Shown: positions 1-5,186 of the stretch, piece after piece
Position numbering within the stretch: the stretch's first letter is position 1
Layout of the letters: the number at the start of each line of letters is the position of its first letter
Origin: an uncultured Eubacterium sp.
GTDB taxonomy: Bacteria; Bacillota; Clostridia; Oscillospirales; Acutalibacteraceae
Length of the DNA stretch: 5,906 bases
Assembly: GCA_902462495.1 (NCBI GenBank)
Contig: CABQCC010000090.1
Location: 1-5,906 of the forward strand
Reading direction: 5' to 3'
Made by a program: the position numbers and the translations under genes
Notes under the pieces: generated by a model
Told to the model about the DNA's origin: nothing
Databases searched by the model: none
What the model saw: only the letters and a program-made list of their open reading frames with translations

Positions 1-5
1 TAGGC

Positions 6-49
6 GGCCCTTATAGGGCCTGTGCAAACCACCAGTTCAACTGGTGGTT
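6..49. repeat. Two adjacent perfect stem-loops, possible IS200/IS605-type element end
   Basis: The first hairpin pairs GGCCCT (6-11) with AGGGCC (15-20) across a 3-nt loop. The second is an 11-bp perfect inverted repeat, AACCACCAGTT (27-37) and AACTGGTGGTT (39-49), separated by one base, so in practice a stem of about 8-9 bp with a short loop. No U-tract follows on either strand, which argues against an intrinsic terminator. Small imperfection-free hairpins at the tip are how single-strand IS200/IS605 (TnpA Y1 / TnpB) elements mark their ends, and the overall look resembles such ends in clostridial genomes. No transposase is visible because the window starts here. It could instead be a small intergenic repeat (REP/MITE-like). 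The family assignment is inference. Confidence 0.45.
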
Positions 50-53
50 ATGA

Positions 54-82
54 TTGAACATAAATAATTTTGTTGATACAAT
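54..82 (+). promoter_or_regulatory. Sigma-A-like promoter for the small membrane protein gene
   Basis: TTGAAC at 54-59 and TACAAT at 77-82 are separated by exactly 17 bp. The match is 4/6 at -35 and 5/6 at -10. The predicted transcript would start near 89, leaving a leader of about 17 nt that still contains the AAGGA ribosome binding site (95-99) of the gene starting at 106. The -35 box lies only 4 bp beyond the hairpin ending at 49, so the promoter may lie at or across an element boundary. Confidence 0.55.
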
Positions 83-105
83 ATATTAAGAAAGAAGGAA
101 GTTTT

Positions 106-420
106 ATGTTAATTGCTTACAGTATTGTTGTATGGTTTGCGGCACTTTTTATGATTTTAATAGGAATTTCGCTTGCAAAAGGAAATTATAATTGGTTGCA
201 TGGTAAAACTTTTGACAGACTTAATGGTAATGAAAAGGTGTATTTTGCCAAGGCAAGTTCCAAACCTGTCATATTTTTAGGAGTTGGAATTGCAATATCC
301 GGATTTATTACGGCATTTTCAAAATCTTACAATTCTTTGTTTTGGGCAATAGGCGTTGTAGCCGTTATATTAATTATTTATGTGTTCATTATGTATATAG
401 TTGAAAAAAGATTTGAATAA
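106..420 (+). CDS. Small three-helix membrane protein of unknown function
   Basis: This encodes a 104-residue hydrophobic protein that I do not firmly recognise. Predicted membrane segments lie at about residues 4-23, 54-71 and 78-98. Between the first two sits a polar stretch (residues 25-52) with a YNW motif and several Lys, Asn and Asp residues, and the protein ends in a short charged tail (EKRFE). The size and the pattern of helix, GNYNWL-type loop, then two helices is loosely like the DUF3784 group of small Firmicute membrane proteins, but that is a guess from memory. The ATG at 106 is chosen because AAGGA (95-99) lies 6 nt upstream. An in-frame TTG at 70 lies inside the predicted promoter and is unlikely. 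It is probably monocistronic: it has its own promoter and converges on the esterase, whose stop lies 4 bp beyond its own stop. No hairpin terminator is visible between them. Confidence 0.75.
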   Translation: MLIAYSIVVWFAALFMILIGISLAKGNYNWLHGKTFDRLNGNEKVYFAKASSKPVIFLGVGIAISGFITAFSKSYNSLFWAIGVVAVILIIYVFIMYIVEKRFE

Positions 421-424
421 AGTG

Positions 425-1558
425 TTATTGATTTATAATTGAATTTATAAAGGTTCCCATTTCATCTATTAAATCTTCTGCTTGCGGAAATACACCTGTT
501 GCGTTTATGTATCCGTGACCGAGTCCGTTATAGATTAACAGGTTTGTTTTAACTCCTGCATCGGTCAATTTATGCGCCCAAGCCATTGCGTCTTTTTTGA
601 GATAATCAAGTGCACCGGCGGTTATGAATGTTGGTGGATTTCCTTTTGCTGAATAGATATATGGGCTGTTGAATTCGTCGGGTGCTGTTATTCCGATTTG
701 TTTCACATCACAGTTTGTCAGCATTTGCATTTGGCGAATAACACCGATTGAAAGTCGCTTTTGTGTAGGTTCAAAGGTGAAATCGTCAAGTCCTGTGTGA
801 TAGTATTCGTCTTCAATTGCAAATATATTGAGAGTCGGATATAAAAGAAGCTGACCTCTTATCATATCATTGCCTTTAAATTTTGTTGAACAGGCTTGAG
901 CAAGGTTTCCGCCTGCACTGTCACCGCAAACGAATATTTTATCCTTGTCTGTGTCAAATTCGGAGTGGTTGTTGTAAATATATTCTACAACATCAAAACA
1001 GTCTGTGTATGGAGTAGGGTATGGATTTTCAGGCAAAAGACGGTAGTCAATACTAAGCGCTTTTATTGAAAATTTGTCAACAAGCATTTTCAAACATTCG
1101 TCATATGGGTCTATTGTTCCGCCTACAAATGCACCGCCATGGATAAAGATCAACAACGCTTTTGTGTTTTTACAAGTGTTATTTTGATAAATTCTGATTG
1201 GAATTTTATGGCTGTCACTTGCCAAAACAGCAGAATTGGTTATTTCAACTCCGTTTATATGACAGTCAGCATACGAAATTTTTGAACAGCTTTCTCTAAA
1301 CGAAATTATATTATTCTCGTTTAGTTTCATATTCATATGTTTAAATATGAAATCAGGAACAAATTGCAATCCTTTTGCCATTTTGCCAATCGGTCCGCCA
1401 AGCATACGAGGGTCAAGTCCGTACTTTGAAACGGCATCAGGTGAACATTTTACGGTGTATACTAAATTTTTGTCTTTTTCTTGATATGCTGTGTTTTTTA
1501 ATTCGTTTAAAAATTTTTCGGTGTACCATTTTTTGCTAAAATCTTTTTTCTTTTTCAC
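425..1558 (-). CDS. Alpha/beta hydrolase, family IV (HSL-like) esterase
   Basis: This is a 377-residue predicted cytoplasmic carboxylesterase of the alpha/beta-hydrolase fold-3 group, hydrolysing small or medium acyl esters; the natural substrate is unknown. Numbered from the GTG start, the family IV oxyanion motif HGGA is at 140-143, the DYRLLPENPYP segment at 171-181, and the nucleophile elbow GDSAGG at 212-217 with Ser214. Asp318 (ALDYL) and His348 (GLGHGY) complete the catalytic triad, so the enzyme looks intact. No signal peptide is seen. The N-terminus is very Lys-rich and about 130 residues precede the core, somewhat longer than compact family members of about 310 residues. GTG at 1558-1556 is preferred because AGAGGA (complement of 1563-1568) lies just upstream. 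The alternative TTG at 1579-1577 adds seven residues but has no visible ribosome binding site. The gene is divergent from the BspA-like gene and convergent with the small membrane protein gene. Confidence 0.9.
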   Translation of the reverse strand: MKKKKDFSKKWYTEKFLNELKNTAYQEKDKNLVYTVKCSPDAVSKYGLDPRMLGGPIGKMAKGLQFVPDFIFKHMNMKLNENNIISFRESCSKISYADCHINGVEITNSAVLASDSHKIPIRIYQNNTCKNTKALLIFIHGGAFVGGTIDPYDECLKMLVDKFSIKALSIDYRLLPENPYPTPYTDCFDVVEYIYNNHSEFDTDKDKIFVCGDSAGGNLAQACSTKFKGNDMIRGQLLLYPTLNIFAIEDEYYHTGLDDFTFEPTQKRLSIGVIRQMQMLTNCDVKQIGITAPDEFNSPYIYSAKGNPPTFITAGALDYLKKDAMAWAHKLTDAGVKTNLLIYNGLGHGYINATGVFPQAEDLIDEMGTFINSIINQ

Positions 1559-1562
1559 TTTA

Positions 1563-1568
1563 TCCTCT
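1563..1568 (-). promoter_or_regulatory. Ribosome binding site deciding the esterase start
   Basis: On the minus strand AGAGGA is followed after 4 nt by GTG (1558-1556). The longer TTG-initiated reading from 1579 would place this site inside the coding sequence and is preceded only by A+T-rich sequence without a purine-rich site. This supports the GTG start. Confidence 0.55.
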
Positions 1569-1597
1569 TTTATTGTCAAAATATGTCGATTTATGAG

Positions 1598-1613
1598 TTG
1601 AATAAAAATTCAA
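1598..1613. promoter_or_regulatory. Inverted repeat, possible operator
   Basis: TTGAAT (1598-1603) and ATTCAA (1608-1613) form a perfect 6-bp inverted repeat around AAAA. The left arm is the -35 box of the rightward promoter. The whole repeat lies just downstream of the predicted start of the leftward (esterase) transcript, so a bound protein could affect both genes. The region is A+T-rich, so chance is possible. Confidence 0.3.
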
Positions 1614-1626
1614 TATATGGTATATT
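1598..1626 (+). promoter_or_regulatory. Extended -10 promoter for the BspA-like gene
   Basis: TTGAAT (1598-1603), a 17-bp spacer, then TATATT (1621-1626) preceded by TG one base upstream (1618-1619), giving TGnTATATT. The predicted start is near 1633, leaving a leader of about 70 nt before the ATG at 1703. Confidence 0.55.
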
Positions 1627-1632
1627 ATAACA
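1624..1632 (-). promoter_or_regulatory. Extended -10 promoter for the esterase
   Basis: Read on the minus strand this is TGTTATAAT, a perfect TGnTATAAT extended -10. No good -35 lies 16-18 bp further upstream, which extended -10 promoters can tolerate. The predicted start is near 1617, about 58 nt before the GTG start. Its -10 box overlaps that of the rightward promoter by three bases. Confidence 0.5.
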
Positions 1633-1690
1633 AGACTTTTTTAAAAATTATATCATATTTATTATGCTTAGGCAAGTATGTATGAGTTAC

Positions 1691-1694
1691 GGAG
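1691..1694 (+). promoter_or_regulatory. Ribosome binding site deciding the BspA-like protein start
   Basis: GGAG lies 8 nt before ATG at 1703, directly in front of a classical signal peptide (MKRILCVLLS). An in-frame ATG at 1664 would add 13 residues ahead of the signal peptide and lacks a ribosome binding site. Confidence 0.6.
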
Positions 1695-1702
1695 ATGTTG
1701 TG

Positions 1703-3067
1703 ATGAAACGGATTTTGTGCGTTTTGCTGTCGTTGTTTATATTTCTTTCGACTTATCCTTTTTCTGCTTTCGCCCAAACTTTCGGCGATGAACTGTGTGA
1801 CGGAATTGTCTATACGGTGAATAGTAAAACAGGAGAAGTAACTATCAAGGGCAGTGGTGAAATTCCCGATTTTAACAATTCTCCGTTTTTATATTTGAAT
1901 GGCAACATTAGGGTTGTGACCGTTAAAAGCGGAATACTAAAAATCGGAGCAAGATTATTTAGAAATTGCACGAGCCTTGAAAAAATAAATATCGGCGAAA
2001 GTGTTATTGACATTGATAATACTGCTTTTGACGGATGCGTCGGCATAAAAGAATTTAATGTTGACATTGAAAATATGGTCTATTCATCGTTTGACGGAGT
2101 GCTATATTCAAAAGATTTGTCAAGACTTATAAAATATCCGCCGTCAAAAACAGACGAAAGATTTGTCACTTTGAAAAACACGGTTACCATATGTAAAAAT
2201 TCGTTTAAGTATTCCCGGCATCTAAAGACGCTTGTGCTGTCAAGCGAAACAACTGATGTTGAAGAAAACTTTGACGACTCCGCAATTGCCGTTGAAAAAG
2301 AAAAAGGAACTCCGTCGGGAGGCGGAAAGCACCGCCACGAACCTGTATACAAAACGGTGTTCCCAACTTGTACAGAATTTGGATATATTGAATATACATG
2401 CAGAACTTGTGATATTAGATACATAAATAAATACTATTGTCCGACCGGTCACAGACTCGTTGAAAGAATTACTCCTGCCACAACAGAATCTGTCGGACAC
2501 AGAGTTACGGTCTGTACTGTATGCGGACATGTTGAAAAAGACGAAATTATCAATAAAATCAAATCGTCTGCACTTGAATATCCAAACGCCGTTTATAACA
2601 GATGTTCGTACTCTCCGAATGTTTGCGTGCTTGATTCAAAAGGCAACGAATTAGTGTGCGGGGAAGATTATATTTTGAGCATACCGTTGGGCAGAAGATA
2701 TGTCGGTATGTATAGTTATGACATAGCTTTTATCGGAAAATATAGCGGAATTCAAAGGCTGATGTTTTTCGTTTATCCGCAAAGTCCTTTGTTTAGAAAG
2801 ATTATTCTCAGAAAGAATGAAGTTGAACTTTGTTGGGATAAAATCACCGCACAATGTGACGGATACGAAGTATTTTACAGCAAGAATCCACAATTTTTAA
2901 ATAGCACGGTGATTGATGTTAATAATAAAAATGCAAAAGGAATCAAGCTTCACGGCTTAAAGTCAAAGCAGATTTATTATTACAAAATCAGAAGCTACAA
3001 AATCGTAAATGAGGGTGATAAGTTCTATTCATCCTGGTCGGAAATCGGCAAAGCTAAAACATTGTAA
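1703..3067 (+). CDS. Secreted BspA-like LRR protein with CxxC modules and FN3-like C-terminus
   Basis: This 454-residue protein is predicted to be exported. A Sec signal peptide spans residues 1-24 (KR, hydrophobic core, AFA then Gln25). Residues 33-180 resemble BspA-type leucine-rich repeats (LRR_5): a VNSKTGEVTIKGSGEI lead-in, a FRNCTSLEKINIG repeat at 86-98, and the typical DGVLYSKD...LIKYP segment at 131-146. After a Gly-rich linker (GGGKHRH, 206-212) come two short modules with CRTC (233-236) and CTVC (271-274), like the Cys-rich repeats found in many clostridial cell-surface proteins. Residues 288-358 resemble an Ig-like segment with GEDYILSI at 320-327. Residues 360-454 resemble fibronectin type III (CWDKITAQCDGYEVFY...YYYKIRSYK). 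No LPXTG sorting motif, SLH or dockerin domain is seen, so the surface anchor is unknown or the protein is released. The role is probably adhesion or binding; the ligand is unknown. It is transcribed alone, between its own promoter and terminator. Confidence 0.85.
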   Translation: MKRILCVLLSLFIFLSTYPFSAFAQTFGDELCDGIVYTVNSKTGEVTIKGSGEIPDFNNSPFLYLNGNIRVVTVKSGILKIGARLFRNCTSLEKINIGESVIDIDNTAFDGCVGIKEFNVDIENMVYSSFDGVLYSKDLSRLIKYPPSKTDERFVTLKNTVTICKNSFKYSRHLKTLVLSSETTDVEENFDDSAIAVEKEKGTPSGGGKHRHEPVYKTVFPTCTEFGYIEYTCRTCDIRYINKYYCPTGHRLVERITPATTESVGHRVTVCTVCGHVEKDEIINKIKSSALEYPNAVYNRCSYSPNVCVLDSKGNELVCGEDYILSIPLGRRYVGMYSYDIAFIGKYSGIQRLMFFVYPQSPLFRKIILRKNEVELCWDKITAQCDGYEVFYSKNPQFLNSTVIDVNNKNAKGIKLHGLKSKQIYYYKIRSYKIVNEGDKFYSSWSEIGKAKTL

Positions 3068-3073
3068 AATATG

Positions 3074-3118
3074 AAATCTCCTGCTTGGACGCCTCTAAAG
3101 CAGGAGATTTATTTTGTT
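3074..3118 (+). terminator. Strong intrinsic terminator after the BspA-like gene
   Basis: A 13-bp perfect stem pairs AAATCTCCTGCTT (3074-3086) with AAGCAGGAGATTT (3098-3110) around an 11-nt loop, and is followed by a T-rich run (ATTTTGTT). It begins 6 bp after the stop codon and separates this gene from the topoisomerase unit. Confidence 0.88.
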
Positions 3119-3121
3119 CAC

Positions 3122-3151
3122 TTGACTTTTATCCACAATATATTGTATACT
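3122..3151 (+). promoter_or_regulatory. Sigma-A promoter of the topoisomerase operon
   Basis: TTGACT (3122-3127) and TATACT (3146-3151), each 5/6 matches, are 18 bp apart. The predicted start is near 3158, giving a short leader with the ribosome binding site at 3175. The nonamer TGTATACTT occurs at 3144-3152, over the -10 box, and again at 3161-3169, just downstream of the start. Confidence 0.65.
3129..3137 (+). promoter_or_regulatory. Perfect DnaA-box consensus in the topoisomerase promoter
   Basis: TTATCCACA matches the high-affinity DnaA box consensus at all nine positions. It sits between the -35 and -10 elements, where bound DnaA would be expected to block RNA polymerase. It is single: I see no second exact copy in the surrounding intergenic region. 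Binding is inference from sequence. Confidence 0.45.
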
Positions 3152-3174
3152 TATTTAGTATGTATACTTCTTAT

Positions 3175-3180
3175 GGAGGG
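3175..3180 (+). promoter_or_regulatory. Ribosome binding site deciding the TTG start of the ParE-like gene
   Basis: GGAGGG is followed after 6 nt (7 from GGAGG) by TTG at 3187. The in-frame ATG at 3160 lies upstream of this site, and the in-frame TTG at 3085 lies inside the preceding terminator, so both are unlikely starts. Confidence 0.75.
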
Positions 3181-3186
3181 ATTTGC

Positions 3187-5169
3187 TTGGCGAAGAAACA
3201 AGAATACGGAAACGAGAGTATTAAGTCATTAAAGGGCGCTGACCGTGTCAGGAAAAGACCTGCGGTTATTTTCGGCTCAGACGGTATTGACGGTTGTCAG
3301 CACTCTATTTTTGAGATTATGTCAAACTCTATTGACGAAGCAAGAGAGGGTCACGGTACAAAAATTACCGTAACTCGTTTTCTTGACGGTTCGGTTGAGG
3401 TTCAGGACCACGGTCGTGGAATTCCTGTTGATTACAATAAAAATGAGGATAAATATAACTGGGAACTTCTTTTCTGTGAACTTTATGCCGGCGGTAAATA
3501 TGACAACGGCGGAGATAACTATGAGTTCTCACTCGGTTTGAACGGTCTCGGACTTTGTGCTACACAATATGCATCCGAATATATGGATGCCGAGATTAAA
3601 ACTGACGGTTTCAAGTATAATCTTCATTTTGAACACGGTGAAAATGTCGGAGGTTTGCAAAAAGAACCGTACGGAAAAAGAGGCGACACCGGAACAAGAA
3701 TCAGATGGAAGCCTGATTTGCAGGTGTTCACCGATATAAATGTGCCTGTTGAGTTTTATAAGGAAACTATGAAGCGTCAGGCAATAGTTAATGATAAGAT
3801 TAAGTTTATTTTCAAAAATCAACTCACCGCAACTCAATTTGAAACATTTGAATACTGCTACGAAAACGGTATCAAGGATTATGTTACCGAGCTTGCAGGG
3901 GATAAGGCTTTCACAACTCCTCAGTATTGGGAGTGTGAGAGGGTCGGCAGAGACAGAGAAGATTTGAAAGATTATAAGCTGAAAATCAGAGCCGCATTGT
4001 GCTTTTCTCTTGAAACTCAACTTAAAGAATACTATCACAATTCATCATTTCTTGAGCATGGCGGTGCTCCTGAAAAGGCATTTAGAAGTGCTTTTGTAAA
4101 TCAAATTAACGCATATCTTAAATCTACTAACAAGTATAACAAAACCGATTCTCAAATTACTGTTCAGGATATTGAGGAGTGCGTGATCTTTGTTGTTTCA
4201 TCGTTTTCTACTCAGACATCGTACGAAAACCAAACGAAAAAGGCTATTACAAATAAATTTATCCAAGAAGCTATGACCGATTTCTTCAGGAAACAGCTTG
4301 AGGTATATTTTATTGAAAACAAGATGGACGCAGACAAAATTGCAGACCAAATTTTGATAAATATGCGTTCTCGTGTTAAGGCTGAAAAAACAAGAAAAAC
4401 TCTTAAAACAACCTTGCAGACAAAGGTGGATATGACAAATCGTATTCAAAAATTTGTTGATTGCAGGTCAAAAAATGTTGATGAGAGGGAACTGTTTATA
4501 GTAGAGGGTGACTCTGCTCTCGGCGCTTGTAAGCAGGCGAGAGATGCCAATTTCCAAGCTATTATGCCGGTCAGAGGTAAAATTCTTAACTGTTTGAAAT
4601 CTGATTATGACAAGATTTTTAAAAGCGATATAATCACCGATTTGATAAAAGTGCTCGGTTGCGGCGTTGAAGTTAAAAGCAAGGCGGCAAAGGATGTTTC
4701 GATGTTCGATATGGAGCAACTTCGCTGGAACAAAATTATGATTTGTACCGATGCCGATGTTGACGGATTCCAAATCAGAACACTTATTTTGACAATGATT
4801 TATCGTCTTATGCCAAAACTTATTGACGAGGGCAAAGTTTATATTGCGGAATCTCCGCTTTATGAGGTCACTTGCAAAGACCAAACATATTTTGCCTACA
4901 ACGAAATTGAAATGGATGCAATCAAGGCTGAAATCGGCGATAATAAATACACCGTTCAGCGTTCAAAGGGTCTTGGTGAAAATGAGGCTGATATGATGTC
5001 GCTCACCACTATGAACCCTGCAACAAGACGACTTATCAAGGTTAACCCGTGTGATGCACAGGCAACAAGCGAAATGTTTGATTTGCTCCTCGGCGACAAT
5101 CTTGACGGAAGAAAAACATATATTGCCGACTATGGTCATTTGTACCTTGATGCGGCAGATGTAAGCTAA
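3187..5169 (+). CDS. parE: Type IIA topoisomerase subunit B (ParE/GyrB-like)
   Basis: A 660-residue ATPase and metal-binding subunit of a type IIA topoisomerase that powers DNA strand passage with the ParC-like partner downstream. The GHKL ATPase domain is at the N-terminus: Glu43 and Asn47 (EIMSNSIDEA), DHGRGIP at 74-80, the lid GLNGLG at 117-122, TGT at 168-170. The transducer region carries the QTK loop at 349-351, whose Lys351 should contact the ATP gamma-phosphate. The TOPRIM domain follows: Glu440 in EGDSALG, PVRGKILN at 461-468, Asp522 and Asp524 in TDADVDG, and SKGLGEN at 593-599. All metal ligands are kept, so it should be active. It departs from textbook GyrB/ParE: the usual GLHGVG is GLNGLG, EGDSAGG is EGDSALG, and the usual RKRPGMYIG is RKRPAVIFG. 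It lacks the large insertion of enterobacterial GyrB. The TTG start is set by GGAGG 7 nt upstream. Gyrase versus topo IV cannot be settled from this subunit alone; I favour topo IV-like because the pair diverges from canonical GyrB/GyrA. Confidence 0.9.
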   Translation: MAKKQEYGNESIKSLKGADRVRKRPAVIFGSDGIDGCQHSIFEIMSNSIDEAREGHGTKITVTRFLDGSVEVQDHGRGIPVDYNKNEDKYNWELLFCELYAGGKYDNGGDNYEFSLGLNGLGLCATQYASEYMDAEIKTDGFKYNLHFEHGENVGGLQKEPYGKRGDTGTRIRWKPDLQVFTDINVPVEFYKETMKRQAIVNDKIKFIFKNQLTATQFETFEYCYENGIKDYVTELAGDKAFTTPQYWECERVGRDREDLKDYKLKIRAALCFSLETQLKEYYHNSSFLEHGGAPEKAFRSAFVNQINAYLKSTNKYNKTDSQITVQDIEECVIFVVSSFSTQTSYENQTKKAITNKFIQEAMTDFFRKQLEVYFIENKMDADKIADQILINMRSRVKAEKTRKTLKTTLQTKVDMTNRIQKFVDCRSKNVDERELFIVEGDSALGACKQARDANFQAIMPVRGKILNCLKSDYDKIFKSDIITDLIKVLGCGVEVKSKAAKDVSMFDMEQLRWNKIMICTDADVDGFQIRTLILTMIYRLMPKLIDEGKVYIAESPLYEVTCKDQTYFAYNEIEMDAIKAEIGDNKYTVQRSKGLGENEADMMSLTTMNPATRRLIKVNPCDAQATSEMFDLLLGDNLDGRKTYIADYGHLYLDAADVS

Positions 5170-5176
5170 AGGAGGT
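5168..5176 (+). promoter_or_regulatory. Strong ribosome binding site overlapping the parE stop
   Basis: AAAGGAGGT, a near-complete anti-16S match, starts within the parE-like TAA and lies 10 nt before ATG 5187. The overlap suggests coupled translation of the two subunits. The spacing is slightly longer than optimal. Confidence 0.7.
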
Positions 5177-5186
5177 ATTCGTTATT

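Noticed and set aside
27..49. Hairpin considered as an intrinsic terminator of an upstream gene
   Set aside because: The stem is strong but neither side has a U-rich tail (ATGATT on the plus strand, TGCACAGG on the minus strand).
421..460. Search for a bidirectional terminator between the convergent genes
   Set aside because: Only A+T-rich near-repeats (TTGATTTATAA / TTGAATTTATAA) are present, and no stable hairpin with a T-run.
2080..2530. Several overlapping alternative-frame open frames within the BspA-like gene
   Set aside because: They lack start signals and recognisable content and overlap a continuous, well-structured secreted protein.
3085..3186. Longer ParE-like reading starting from TTG at 3085 or ATG at 3160
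   Set aside because: The first start lies within the terminator stem of the previous gene and the extension overlaps the promoter. Only the TTG at 3187 has a well-spaced GGAGG site, and its protein start aligns with family N-termini.
3529..4038. Minus-strand open frame of about 169 codons inside the ParE-like gene
   Set aside because: It lies antisense to a clearly conserved ATPase and transducer region, has no recognisable domain or ribosome binding site, and is explained by the codon bias of the real gene.
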